DNA of 64,000 nucleotides from CAG-177 sp003514385 (GTDB taxonomy: Bacteria > Bacillota > Clostridia > Oscillospirales > Acutalibacteraceae). Below, piece by piece: positions 9,597 to 18,764 of this stretch. Numbering within the stretch: position 1 is the first letter of the stretch; every line of letters starts with the position of its first letter. Under the pieces are notes generated by a model. The model was not told the origin of the DNA, did no database searches, and saw nothing but the letters and a program-made list of their open reading frames with translations. The translations under genes were made by a program, and so were the position numbers. The stretch is from the NCBI GenBank assembly GCA_051920445.1, contig JBPPLN010000003.1, positions 128,191 through 192,190 of the forward strand. Direction: 5' to 3'.

Positions 9597-10700
9597 TTAT
9601 TCCGAAGCTGCCGTAGCGTCAAAGTCAAGTCCCGAGTTTGGGTTCCGGCAGTATTTCATCGAAGCCTTGTAGAACCAGATGTATTCGCCGTCGCTGACAG
9701 CGACATTTGTAGCCTTGGTTATGCGCGTTTCAGCGATTCTCGCGGAGTCTGTGGCATCCGTTGAATTTTTGTAGACCGCATAGTAGCTTTTTCCGCTGCC
9801 GTCCGGGGTTATTGTATATGTGCCGGCCTTTATGTCCTTGCCGACCTTGTACATTGCGGGAGTCGTGCCACCGCAGCCTATCGAAGCCATGTCGTGCGAA
9901 GCTGCGTCATAGAGCTCACAGCCCGTGATGTGGACATATCCGTCCTTTGACAGCGTATAATAGACAGAGACATCGACCATTTTGAAATCGCTTGCAACAT
10001 TCTGAACATAGGGGTCAACGCTCTTTTTGAAGCTGAGTCCGCCGTATGCGCCGGAGGCTTTCTTGATTATGTATTCGCCCTTCTGAATATCCCTGCCTAT
10101 CTTGTATGTGCCGGGGGCATATTTGCCGTTGACCGCCTTGGGATGCTCGCTGGCGGTGTTGATGAACTTGCAGCCGCTGATGTAGAGCTCGTAGCCGCTT
10201 TCAAGAGTAACGAGCGTATGTGCGCCGTCTATCGTTATATCATAGGCGAGGGGCTGACCTTTGCCATCTTTTTTCTTGCCGTCCCAGAGGAGTGCGGAGT
10301 ATTTTGAAGAAGTTTTGACAATGTAATATTCGCCGGGGGCGAGCTTGCCGCTTCCGCTGCCGCATTTGTAGTTGCCCGCGCCGTTCCAGCCGGTGGAGCT
10401 GCCGCCATCGGGCTTTTCGGTCGAGTTTGAAGTCGGGAGAGTGACCATCTGCGCGTCGGTCGTTGCCGCGGCGGGAACAGTTTGAGTCGGTCTGCTCGAG
10501 GGCTTAGTCTCTTTTATAGTGGAGCTTTCAGCTGCGGTGCTGTCCGCAGAGGGCTCTGTCGTGTCGGCGGCGTCGACAGCGTCGATGCCCGTCGAGGCGG
10601 CTGTTGTGTCCTGGTTGTCCTTATTGTTCTTGCACCCTGCAAACGCCAGAACACCGGCGAGCATAGCCATGCAGAGAATAATAGATATAAGCTTTTTCAT
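9597..10700 (-). CDS. secreted lipoprotein with repeated YKVGKDI-type modules
   Basis: Function unknown. 367 residues with a lipoprotein signal peptide ending LAFAGC (lipidated Cys 23), then a Thr/Ser/Ala-rich spacer to about residue 115. The rest holds at least three copies of a 60-70-residue module with the core Y-K-x-G-x-D-I-x-x-G-x-Y: APGTYKIGRDIQKGEYIIK, AMYKVGKDIKAGTYTI, and a more divergent first copy at KLAPGEYYIVK. Such modules are common in uncharacterised exported Firmicutes proteins. It is a paralogue of the next gene upstream (10835-11928), with the same layout and length. It has its own promoter and terminator. Ribosome site AAAGGGAAAAAAG. Confidence 0.85.
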   Translation of the reverse strand: MKKLISIILCMAMLAGVLAFAGCKNNKDNQDTTAASTGIDAVDAADTTEPSADSTAAESSTIKETKPSSRPTQTVPAAATTDAQMVTLPTSNSTEKPDGGSSTGWNGAGNYKCGSGSGKLAPGEYYIVKTSSKYSALLWDGKKKDGKGQPLAYDITIDGAHTLVTLESGYELYISGCKFINTASEHPKAVNGKYAPGTYKIGRDIQKGEYIIKKASGAYGGLSFKKSVDPYVQNVASDFKMVDVSVYYTLSKDGYVHITGCELYDAASHDMASIGCGGTTPAMYKVGKDIKAGTYTITPDGSGKSYYAVYKNSTDATDSARIAETRITKATNVAVSDGEYIWFYKASMKYCRNPNSGLDFDATAASE

Positions 10701-10747
10701 CTTTTTTCCCTTTCGTGAGGATTATTGCGGGCTTACCCGTTTTGTCC

Positions 10748-10776
10748 ATTATACCAAACCTGAACATTCAAGTCAA
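10748..10776 (-). promoter_or_regulatory. promoter of the lipoprotein gene 9597-10700
   Basis: On the minus strand TTGACT, 17-base spacer, TATAAT: near-consensus. Confidence 0.85.
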
Positions 10777-10782
10777 CACGGG

Positions 10783-10816
10783 CAAAAAAGGAAGAGCCGC
10801 ATCTCTGCGACTCTTC
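10783..10816 (-). terminator. terminator of the frameshifted lipoprotein gene
   Basis: Minus-strand stem GAAGAGTCGCA / TGCGGCTCTTC (one G-U pair) with a GAGA loop, followed by CTTTTTT. Confidence 0.9.
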
Positions 10817-10834
10817 AATCGGTTGGTTTGTTAT

Positions 10835-11928
10835 TTAGCTTTCGGAAGGAGTTCCCTGAGCTGTAGTGGTTGTTGTGTCGGGAGTTTTTGTGGTTGTTTC
10901 GGGAGCATCCGTTGTAGTCTCAGGAGCGGCGGTCGTGCCGGGCTCGACATACGGAACAAGCTTCAAATTGTTGCCGCGGAAATAGGTGCCATTCTCGAGC
11001 GTGATCACAGTGCCTGCTTTAACATCCTCTTTGTAGTCCTTGATGGAGAGCTCGATATATCTCAGATCGTAATAGACCATGTATCCGTTTTCGGAATCCG
11101 TGGGAACGAGAGTGTATTTGCCGGGTTTGATATCCTTGCCGACCTTGTACATTCCGGAGTTGTAGCTGCCGTCGCTGTTTGCACCGGGGATTTTTACTCC
11201 GAGGGAAGTGTCTTCCATGAACAGGACGCGCTGACCCTTTTCAAGGTTGTAATAAACGGGATAATCCTCGGCGAACATGATTGCCGTTGCGTCCTCGTCA
11301 AAATATCGCTTGATGAGAAAACGGTGAAGAACGAGCCTTCGGATGAACCGAGAGTGGTTATGCCTGCGGGGATGTCAACGCCGACTCTGTAGGAGCCGAG
11401 CTTGTATTTGCCGTTGGTGGCGCCCATTTTATCGACTTCGGAGGCGAGGATGAATTTGCCGTTCTTGACTTCAAGAGTATATCCGGCTTTCATGGTGACG
11501 AACAGTCCGCAGGGAAGAATCTCAAATTCAAGCTCGCCGTCTTTGCCGTCGGTAAGCATAAGCGAGCATTTCTTTGAATTGGGAACTACATAGTATTCGC
11601 CTGCCGCGAGGTTCTTGCCGCAGGTATATTTTCCGTCCTTTTTCCACTCGGGCTTTCTGACCGAGGGAGTGGTGGTGTTGACATGACTGGGATTTCTTGA
11701 GATGTCTGTAACCCTTCTGACGGCGTCGGAAGCGGGCTCTTTCTTCTCGGGCTCGGTCGTCTCTTCGGATGAGGGTTCGGTGCTCTCATCGGTGACTGCA
11801 TCGACTGCCGCGCCGCTCTCTGAGGGGGCAGTTGTGTCGTCGCCGTTCTTCTTCGACTTGCAGCCGCAGAAGAGGAACATTATTGCGCACATAATGAGCG
11901 CAACGGCGGAGATAAGTTTTCTTTTCAT
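10835..11928 (-). pseudogene. paralogous lipoprotein with YKVGKDI modules, one-base frameshift
   Basis: Same type of protein as 9597-10700: signal peptide with LFCGC (Cys 23), acidic Thr/Ser linker, then modules such as YKLGSYRVGVDIPAG and MYKVGKDIKPGKYTL, and a Thr/Pro-rich tail. Reading from 11928 the frame runs correctly to GSFFTVF, then goes wrong and stops at 11194. The continuation in the next frame (LIKRYFDEDATAIMFAED...) runs to 10835. Adding one T to the TTTT run at 11318-11321 (AAAA on the plus strand) restores a 365-residue protein of the same length as its neighbour. So it is either a slipped homopolymer (real, possibly reversible) or a sequencing error. Promoter and terminator are intact. 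Confidence 0.8.
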
Positions 11929-12014
11929 TGTCTTTTCCTTTCTTTTTTTGACTTTCTTTTTTCTTTCCCTGAGAAGACTTTGCGGGATAATTCCGTTCGG
12001 TCAATCTCAAATTG

Positions 12015-12043
12015 AGTATATCAAAATATGCAAAACTTGTCAA
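12015..12043 (-). promoter_or_regulatory. promoter of the frameshifted lipoprotein gene
   Basis: Minus strand TTGACA, 17-base spacer, TATACT. Confidence 0.85.
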
Positions 12044-12156
12044 CGAAAATTCACCAAAAAATGTCAATTTGAACAAACATATGGGGAGGATGTGAAAAGC
12101 GTGACTAAAAAATATATAAAAAATTATATTTTGTTGCGAAATTTATATTAACTTTG

Positions 12157-12185
12157 TTGACCTAATTTGCCGAATGTTTTAAACT
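12157..12185 (+). promoter_or_regulatory. promoter of the PHP-domain gene pair
   Basis: TTGACC, 17-base spacer, TAAACT, 40 bases before the start of the first PHP gene. Confidence 0.7.
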
Positions 12186-12224
12186 ATGTTACAGAATAAA
12201 AAATTAACATACGGAGGAATGACA

Positions 12225-13706
12225 ATGTTCAAACGCACCCTGTCGCTGCTGCTCTGCCTGCTTGTTGCGGTGCCTTCGCTCGTGTTCTGCGCCTTTGCGC
12301 AGGAGAACGAGGTGTCTCCTGCGGAGATAAGCTACGAGATAACAGACCCTTATGCGGATGTCGATTGGGACAGCTGGGGAATATATAAGGCTCAGCTGCA
12401 CACTCAGAGCAACGCGAGCGACGGATATCTGCCGATCCACGAAGTCGTTGAGAGACACTATGACCTCAACTACGATATCCTCGCGCTCACAGACCACGGC
12501 ACGATAAACAAGGGCTGGGATCAGAAGCCGCAACTCGTGCCGCTGATAAGGCTCGTCAAATACGAGCGCACGAAGCTCGCACCAATTTACCCGCTGACCG
12601 ATGAGGAGTACAAGGCCTATACGACCGGTACCGCCGCATCTCAGACGAGAACACATAACAATGGTATGCTCGATGTCCCGCAGGGCATAGAGCTCAATAT
12701 GGCGACCCCGAAGTGCGACTGCCATCTGACCGGCTACTATGCCGACTACGGTCAGGGTCTCGCCGGCGTTTACGGCGACTATGAGACTCCGTCGAAGGGC
12801 GTGCGACGCAAGGGCGGAATATCCATGCTCTCCCATGTCGGCGAGTATGTCTATCCCGAAAAGGACAGCAAAGACCATGTCGGTCAGAAGATAGACGATT
12901 ATTATGCCAACAAATTTGCGCGCATCTTCCTCGACAACAAGGGCTCGAGCGTCGGCATGGGCATCAACAGTGCCACCGACGCACACACCCGCTGCGACCG
13001 TATACTTTACGATCAGATACTCCAGAAGACCATACCCAATAACGTCGTCCCGTGGGGCTTCGCTTTCTCCGATTCTCACGATGTCCGCTCGATAAACGAC
13101 GCCTATACCATGATGGTTCTGCCGGAGCTGACAAACGAGAATGTCCGCAAGGGCATGGAGAACGGCTGGTGCTTCGCAGTCTCCCACTATTCAAACGGTG
13201 TTGAGCTCAACGGCATGGAAGAGATGCCCGGCTTCGACGAGGATAAGGTCTATGACACCGAGGCATATCTTCGCGACGACACTCCGCTCGTCACCCGAGT
13301 GACCGTCGACGACGAAAACGACACGATAAGCATCGAAGGCACGAACTTCAATGCGATAACCTGGGTCTCAAACTGCAATGTTATCAAGCGCGAGACTGAT
13401 ATAGACAGCGGCAAGGCGACCCTCAATCTCCGCGCGGACGATCTGCTCGACACGCCCTATCTCTATGTCAGATTCTATATCACGGGCGACAACGGCATCT
13501 GCTATTCGCAGCCCTTCGTTATCAGAAGAAACGGCGAGGATTTCGGCAAGGTCAGAGTTCCGAGAACCCACGATCTCTCGACCGCCCTGCGCGCCACAGT
13601 TACAGTGCTCGACTGGACTTATTTCAAGTTCAATCCCATTGTCTGGGCGTTCAAGTATTTCTTCCTCGGCTACAATGTTTTCGATCATTTCTTTGACGCA
13701 TATTGA
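12225..13706 (+). CDS. secreted PHP-domain phosphoesterase-like protein, copy 1
   Basis: 493 residues with a signal peptide (about 1-26, ending FCAFAQ). The PHP fold normally binds two or three metals and hydrolyses phosphoesters. Motifs: QLHTQSNASDG near residue 58, LTDHG, GIELNM, CHLTGYY, SHVGEY and SDSHD near the end of the domain. The canonical first motif H-x-H reads H-x-Q here (H59, Q61), while the late D-x-H is intact. After the domain a beta-rich region follows and the C-terminus is aromatic (YFKFNPIVWAFKYFFLGYN). The start is the ATG at 12225, seven bases from GGAGG; the ATG at 12219 is too close. Followed after 18 bases by a paralogue, so one operon. Substrate unknown. Confidence 0.85.
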   Translation: MFKRTLSLLLCLLVAVPSLVFCAFAQENEVSPAEISYEITDPYADVDWDSWGIYKAQLHTQSNASDGYLPIHEVVERHYDLNYDILALTDHGTINKGWDQKPQLVPLIRLVKYERTKLAPIYPLTDEEYKAYTTGTAASQTRTHNNGMLDVPQGIELNMATPKCDCHLTGYYADYGQGLAGVYGDYETPSKGVRRKGGISMLSHVGEYVYPEKDSKDHVGQKIDDYYANKFARIFLDNKGSSVGMGINSATDAHTRCDRILYDQILQKTIPNNVVPWGFAFSDSHDVRSINDAYTMMVLPELTNENVRKGMENGWCFAVSHYSNGVELNGMEEMPGFDEDKVYDTEAYLRDDTPLVTRVTVDDENDTISIEGTNFNAITWVSNCNVIKRETDIDSGKATLNLRADDLLDTPYLYVRFYITGDNGICYSQPFVIRRNGEDFGKVRVPRTHDLSTALRATVTVLDWTYFKFNPIVWAFKYFFLGYNVFDHFFDAY

Positions 13707-13724
13707 TTTAAGGAGAATATATAA

Positions 13725-15068
13725 ATGAAGAAGAACTTCAAGCGCGTTCTGTCGGCTGCGCTGGTTGTCGTGATGCTGTTCACCGCTTTCCCGGCGGCGT
13801 TCGCGTTCGGCTCGAAAGAGACGGATTATACGATAATCAGCCCCTATGAGCAGGTCGACTGGAACACATGGAAAACTTATAAAGCAAACCTCCACGCACA
13901 CTGCGACGCGAGCGACGGCGACCCGACGCTCGACGAGATGGTCGAGGAATATTATAAGGCGGACTATGATATCCTTGCGATGACCGACCACGGCGTTATC
14001 ACAAACGGCTGGACGAGTGAGCGAGAGACGAACGGAATTTTCAACAAGTTCAGAAAAGTCTACCCGATGAGCGAAGAGAACTACGAGCGCATCACAAAGG
14101 GACTTGACCGCGGCGGCAGAGGCATGACCGATATCCGCGGCGGAATCGAATGCAATATGGCTGTTATCTCGAAGACTCATGTCAACGGATATTTCACCAC
14201 CTACGGACAGGGCGAGTGGGGAATCGAAAACGATTACAGAACCGCTCCCGTTGAAATCGAAAAGGCGGGCGGCTATTCCGTGCTCAACCATGTCGGCGAC
14301 TGGGTCGATTCCGGCAGATTCCCGCACCGCTCGCACTGGAATGTCTACATAGCCTATTTCGCGGGCATATTCATCGACTGCCCGAGCTGCCTCGGTATGG
14401 AGATAGTCAACAACACCGACAGAGTCACCCGCGGCGACCGCGATCTCTGGGATGAGCTGCTTCAGGTCGTTATCCCCAAGGGCAGAAATATCTGGGCTTT
14501 TGCCGATGACGATTCCGAAAAGCTCAACGAGGTCGGCAGATCTTTCGAGTTCTTCGTCCTGCCCGAGAACAACGAAGCGAATGTCAAAAAGGCGATGAAA
14601 GACGGCAACTTCTTTGCCGCGAGCAAATATTACAAGACCACCGACGGAGTCGGCGACTTTGACGGAGACGGCAATGTACCGCTCGTGACCGATATCAAAG
14701 TCGACCAAAAAGCGAACACGATAACCGTTGCCACCGATCCTACACGCGACTGCCGGGTCATCGAGTGGATAGCCGACGGCAAAGTTATCGCCACTGGCAA
14801 CACTATCGACCTCAACGACTATGAAAAGGATCTCGGCTGCTATATCCGCTTCCAGATGAAGGGCAGCGGCGGCGTGACCTATTCTCAGCCGTTCGAGCTT
14901 CAGTACAAGGGCAGAATAGATAAGCCTGTCCCCAGCTGGGCGCTCTGGGCTTTCAAGACCGAAGCGGGTCAGAAGTTCATGAAGTTCTACCATTCCCGTT
15001 CGTTCGCTCTCGGTGCGTTCATCGCCGAGAAGATAAGAATCCTCATCGAGGATAACATCAAAAAGTAA
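13725..15068 (+). CDS. secreted PHP-domain phosphoesterase-like protein, copy 2
   Basis: 447 residues, signal peptide about 1-27 (ending AAFAFG). Same architecture as the upstream gene. Motif 1 is the canonical H-x-H (NLHAHCDASDG, H57 and H59), then MTDHG, GIECNM, THVNGYF, NHVGDW. The late D-x-H position reads ADDDSE, so the histidine kept in copy 1 is replaced by Glu. Ribosome site AAGGAG eight bases or so from the ATG. It is the last gene of the pair, followed by two hairpins. Probably anchored by or associated with the membrane through its aromatic/hydrophobic C-terminus; that is inference. Confidence 0.85.
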   Translation: MKKNFKRVLSAALVVVMLFTAFPAAFAFGSKETDYTIISPYEQVDWNTWKTYKANLHAHCDASDGDPTLDEMVEEYYKADYDILAMTDHGVITNGWTSERETNGIFNKFRKVYPMSEENYERITKGLDRGGRGMTDIRGGIECNMAVISKTHVNGYFTTYGQGEWGIENDYRTAPVEIEKAGGYSVLNHVGDWVDSGRFPHRSHWNVYIAYFAGIFIDCPSCLGMEIVNNTDRVTRGDRDLWDELLQVVIPKGRNIWAFADDDSEKLNEVGRSFEFFVLPENNEANVKKAMKDGNFFAASKYYKTTDGVGDFDGDGNVPLVTDIKVDQKANTITVATDPTRDCRVIEWIADGKVIATGNTIDLNDYEKDLGCYIRFQMKGSGGVTYSQPFELQYKGRIDKPVPSWALWAFKTEAGQKFMKFYHSRSFALGAFIAEKIRILIEDNIKK

Positions 15069-15074
15069 ACTACG

Positions 15075-15140
15075 GCACTTCTCCGGCTTTTCCCGGAGGG
15101 GTGCTCCGTGCTTTGAAAGCGCAAGAAAAGCACTTTTTCT
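15075..15140 (+). terminator. double hairpin terminator of the PHP operon
   Basis: First a 12-bp stem GCACTTCTCCGG / CCGGAGGGGTGC (15075-15104, two G-U pairs), then GTGCTTT / AAAGCAC (15108-15133) followed by TTTTTCTT. The second has the classic terminator form. Confidence 0.85.
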
Positions 15141-15224
15141 TATAACTTTGATATCTTTGTTAAATTTTTGTATCGCGGTACAAAAATAATTTGAAAAATG
15201 AAGATTGTTTATTATTTTTGCATA

Positions 15225-15252
15225 TTGTCTTTTGCCATGTTGGTGATATAAT
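15225..15252 (+). promoter_or_regulatory. promoter of the V-type ATPase operon
   Basis: TTGTCT, 16-base spacer, TATAAT; about 85 bases upstream of the first gene. Confidence 0.65.
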
Positions 15253-15289
15253 TTAGTAGCTGAAAGAAGCAGAAATAGTATATATAATA

Positions 15290-15310
15290 GGTATACCGAA
15301 GATGTATACC
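15290..15310 (+). promoter_or_regulatory. inverted repeat in the V-type ATPase leader
   Basis: Perfect GGTATAC-N7-GTATACC between promoter and first gene. It could be an operator or a small leader hairpin; no regulator is linked to it in the window. Confidence 0.45.
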
Positions 15311-15335
15311 AAAACAGCGCAAAAGAGGTGCAGTT

Positions 15336-15650
15336 ATGGAAAGCATCATTAAAACGATAGTCGATATGGACAAGCGCGCGCGAAAGCGCACCATGGAGGA
15401 ACAGGAGTTCTTCGACAAGGCGGATTCCGAGCTTGCCGAGCAGGCGAAGAAGATTCAGTCCGAGGAGCAGGAACGCGCCGACAGCGAGATAGCAAAGACC
15501 GCATCCGAATATGACGCAAAGCTGAAAGCGGCTCTCGACGAGATAGAGAAGAAGGCTCAGGCAGTCTCCGATACTCTCGACGAGCAAAGCAAGGCTAACC
15601 GCGAAAAATGGGCGCAGGAGCTCGCCGACAGAGCCGTGAACGCCGACTGA
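15336..15650 (+). CDS. V-type ATPase peripheral-stalk subunit (H/G-like)
   Basis: First gene of the V-type ATPase operon. 104 residues, nearly all charged and Ala-rich (MESIIKTIVDMDKRARKR..., EEQEFFDKADSELAEQ), with heptad-like spacing over the full length, so a coiled coil. Such short coiled-coil proteins pair with subunit E in the peripheral stalk of A/V-type ATPases. Ribosome site AAGAGGTG. Assignment rests on length, composition and position; exact letter (G, H or F) differs between naming schemes. Confidence 0.8.
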   Translation: MESIIKTIVDMDKRARKRTMEEQEFFDKADSELAEQAKKIQSEEQERADSEIAKTASEYDAKLKAALDEIEKKAQAVSDTLDEQSKANREKWAQELADRAVNAD

Positions 15651-15679
15651 TCAGATTCTTTTGAAAGGAAGTGTGCCGT

Positions 15680-16726
15680 ATGACAGTTTCGTCCGCCGCA
15701 AACGCAGTGCTCGCAAAGGCTCGTGCTATGTACGGCAAACGCCTGACCGCGCAGAACTACACCGATCTGCTCGCCTGCCGTTCCGTCAACGAGGCGGCGG
15801 CTTATCTGAAGGCTCACACCGCCTATGCCGACGCGTTCGAGGGCGTGACAATGGGCTCGCTCAGACGCTGGCAGATAGAAATACTGCTCAGGGAGCATCT
15901 TTCAAACAACTTTGCTTCCCTTTGCAGATATGAAAAATCCATCGGCGACGGATTCTATAAATATTTCGTGACGCTGAGCGATGTTGATATGCTGCTCCAT
16001 TCGGTGCGCTATCTCAACAGCCGCCACCCGGAGAAGAACCTTGTCAAAGTGCCCGACTTCTTCGTGCGCCACTCGGAGCTCAACGCCGCAGCGCTTGAGA
16101 CCGCGACAAATGTTGATCTGCTTTTGGCGGCAGTCGAGGGCTCACCGTATAAAGCGGTTCTCGCTCCGTTTGCCTCTGTCGGTTCCGACGGCAGACCCGA
16201 TTATTTCGCCATGGAGCTGGCGCTCAACAAATATCTCCACTCGCAGGCGGAGGCGTTCATCAAAAAGAACTACAAGGGCAAGGAACGCAAGGAGCTTGAC
16301 GCGATGCACGCGTTCGACACGGACGCCGAGAATATCGTCTCGCTCTACAGACTCAAGAGGCTTACGAATATGCCGCAGAGCGTGCTCACCACGATGCTTA
16401 TGCCCGGCGGAACGCTCGATGAGAAGGCGCTGACAGGATTTATGAAAGCGCCGGATGCCGAAAAGGCACTCCAAACGCTCAAGGGCACGGCGTATGCCGC
16501 ATTTGCCGAGCGGGGTGACCGATCGGTCGAGCAGGTGAGTGCAAAGCTCAGATATGACCGCGCGAAAGGTCTTGTACGGTTTTCAACTTTCCCGAGCGTC
16601 GTGATGATGAGTTATGTCGCGCTCGCGGAGAATGAAGCAGAAAATCTTACCCACATTATTGAGGGTATAAGATATAATATTCCGCCCGAAGAAATAAGCC
16701 GACTTCTTATCGGCGTGGGCGACTGA
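15680..16726 (+). CDS. V-type ATPase subunit C (d-like)
   Basis: 348 residues, mostly helical, the subunit that couples the central stalk to the membrane rotor (NtpC type). Recognised by MTVSSAANAVLAKARAMYG at the start, the repeated helical pattern with LLACRSVNEAAAYLK, and its place between the stalk subunit and subunit I. A GTG at 15671 is also in frame but lies one base after AGGA; the ATG at 15680 has a 10-base spacing and is preferred. 36 bases separate it from subunit I. Confidence 0.88.
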   Translation: MTVSSAANAVLAKARAMYGKRLTAQNYTDLLACRSVNEAAAYLKAHTAYADAFEGVTMGSLRRWQIEILLREHLSNNFASLCRYEKSIGDGFYKYFVTLSDVDMLLHSVRYLNSRHPEKNLVKVPDFFVRHSELNAAALETATNVDLLLAAVEGSPYKAVLAPFASVGSDGRPDYFAMELALNKYLHSQAEAFIKKNYKGKERKELDAMHAFDTDAENIVSLYRLKRLTNMPQSVLTTMLMPGGTLDEKALTGFMKAPDAEKALQTLKGTAYAAFAERGDRSVEQVSAKLRYDRAKGLVRFSTFPSVVMMSYVALAENEAENLTHIIEGIRYNIPPEEISRLLIGVGD

Positions 16727-16762
16727 CAGCTTTTTAAGAGTTTAAAAGGACGGTGATAAACC

Positions 16763-18748
16763 TTGGCAGTTGCAAAAATGAAGCTTGTTAAAGTCACAGG
16801 TCCGCTCGACCAGCTTAACAATTTCATTTCAACCTGCTGCTTGGACGGATCGTTCCATCCCGAGCAGGCAACGCAGTATATGTCTGCGTCAATGGGTTAT
16901 TCGACGCTCAGCGAGGAAAACCCGTATGCGCCGATGCTGCAAAAAATAGAGGAGCTTATCCGCGAGAATGATTCCGCGCCCGACCCGACGATAGTCGGCG
17001 ACCGCTCTCGTGAGATTCAGCTCGACGATAAGACCAGCGCCTACATCGACGAACTGGACGAAAAATTGTCCGCGATGCACGACGAGTACAAGGAGCTTGA
17101 GGATCAGCTCGAACAGTGCCGAAACGGCATTGCAAAATATGAGCATTTCACGGGCTTCGATGTCGGACTCGATGAGCTGTTCAACTGCAAGTTCATCAAA
17201 ACCCGCTTCGGTCATATGCCCAAAGAGAGCTACGAAAAGCTTGTCGCCTATGACGACGACCCCTATGTGCTCTTCATCCCGTGCTCGACCGATGCGACCG
17301 ACTATTGGGGCGTCTACTGCGCGCCGAGAGAGCGCGTCGACGAGGTCGACAGCATCTTCGCGGGACTCAATTTCGAGCGTCTCCAGGTTCCCTCGGCGGT
17401 CGGTACCGTTGAGCAGGTCATAGATCAACTCAAGAGCAATATCGAGATTATAGAGGGCGACTTGAAGCAGCTCGACGAGCGCGCCGCGGCACTCTGGAAA
17501 GAGAACCGCAAACGCTGCAACGAGATATATACGAAGCTCGTCGATCTTAATACAGTCTTTGAGATGCGCCGCTACGCCGCGTGCCACAACAAGTATTTCT
17601 TCTATGTCGGCTGGGTGCTCGCGCACGATTCAAAGGCGTTTGAGAAGAAAGCGGAGACTATAGAGAATGTCGAAGTCGAGGAGAATGACCCCGACAAGAG
17701 CTCCGGAAAGACTCCGCCCGTGAAGCTCAGAAACCCCGCGATATTCAAGCCCTATGAGTATTTCGTCGATATGTACGGTCTGCCGTCATATTCGGATATC
17801 GATGTCACGGGCTTCGTTGCGATAACTTATACACTGCTGTTCGGTATCATGTTCGGCGATCTCGGCCAGGGACTTGTGCTCTTCCTGCTCGGTATCCTCG
17901 GCTGGAAGATAAAGAAGATGCCCCTCGCACGCATACTTATCCCGTGCGGTCTTTCGAGTGCAGTGTTCGGCTTCGTGTTCGGCTCGGTGTTCGGATATGA
18001 AGATATGCTCGACCCCGTTTATCATGCGCTGGGTATGGCGTCAAAGCCGCTGAGCGTTATGGATTCGATAAATACCGTTCTGATAGTCGCTATCGGCATA
18101 GGCGTCGTCCTTGTCGTGACCGCGATGCTCCTGAATGTAATATCCTGCCTCAAGCATAAGAAGATAGGCGAAGCGATATTCAGCAACAACGGACTCGTCG
18201 GCATACTGTTCTATCTCGCGGGCGTTGCGTTCTGCGTTTCGTTCATGAACGGTCCCCAGGTTCTCCCGAACAGCGTGCTGTTCAGCGTCATGGGCGTCTG
18301 CGCCGTGCTGCTCTATATCAAAGAGATACCGATCGGCATTATCGACAAGCATCCGGACTGGAAGCCCGACAGCATCGTTGACTTCCTGCTTCAGAACCTG
18401 TTCGAGCTTATCGAATATGTCCTGTCCTATTTCAGCAACACCGTGTCCTTCCTTCGTGTCGGCGCGTTTGTTATAGTCCACGCCAGTATGATGATGGTTG
18501 TGTTCACCCTCGGCGGTGACGGCAGCAACATCCCCGTTATCATCATAGGCAATATTATCGTCATCGCCCTTGAAGGTCTGCTTTCGGGCATTCAGGGACT
18601 GCGTCTTGAGTTCTACGAGATGTTCAGCCGCTTCTATGAAGGCGGCGGCAGGGCGTTCACACCCGCAAAGCTCGAGCAGGCTCAGACAAATATAAAAACC
18701 AAAATTGCCGGTAAAAAGGCCAAAAAGGCTTTAGCCAATAAAGACTAA
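16763..18748 (+). CDS. V-type ATPase subunit I (a-type stator)
   Basis: 661 residues: about 345 cytoplasmic N-terminal residues with coiled coil, then seven or eight membrane helices from about residue 350 (ITYTLLFGIMFGDLGQGLVL is the conserved first helix of the family). It forms the ion half-channels facing the K ring. The conserved segment near the end (SFLRVGAFVIVHASM, then LEGLLSGIQGLRLEFYEMFSRFY) contains the essential arginine region. TTG start behind AGGACGGTGAT. The C-terminus is Lys-rich. Confidence 0.93.
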   Translation: MAVAKMKLVKVTGPLDQLNNFISTCCLDGSFHPEQATQYMSASMGYSTLSEENPYAPMLQKIEELIRENDSAPDPTIVGDRSREIQLDDKTSAYIDELDEKLSAMHDEYKELEDQLEQCRNGIAKYEHFTGFDVGLDELFNCKFIKTRFGHMPKESYEKLVAYDDDPYVLFIPCSTDATDYWGVYCAPRERVDEVDSIFAGLNFERLQVPSAVGTVEQVIDQLKSNIEIIEGDLKQLDERAAALWKENRKRCNEIYTKLVDLNTVFEMRRYAACHNKYFFYVGWVLAHDSKAFEKKAETIENVEVEENDPDKSSGKTPPVKLRNPAIFKPYEYFVDMYGLPSYSDIDVTGFVAITYTLLFGIMFGDLGQGLVLFLLGILGWKIKKMPLARILIPCGLSSAVFGFVFGSVFGYEDMLDPVYHALGMASKPLSVMDSINTVLIVAIGIGVVLVVTAMLLNVISCLKHKKIGEAIFSNNGLVGILFYLAGVAFCVSFMNGPQVLPNSVLFSVMGVCAVLLYIKEIPIGIIDKHPDWKPDSIVDFLLQNLFELIEYVLSYFSNTVSFLRVGAFVIVHASMMMVVFTLGGDGSNIPVIIIGNIIVIALEGLLSGIQGLRLEFYEMFSRFYEGGGRAFTPAKLEQAQTNIKTKIAGKKAKKALANKD

Positions 18749-18764
18749 TCGGAGGTAAAGTAAA

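Noticed and set aside
13368..15587. 739-residue antisense frame across the PHP genes and the V-ATPase leader
   Set aside because: Covers two well-supported genes, a terminator and a promoter on the other strand; composition is that of a shadow frame.
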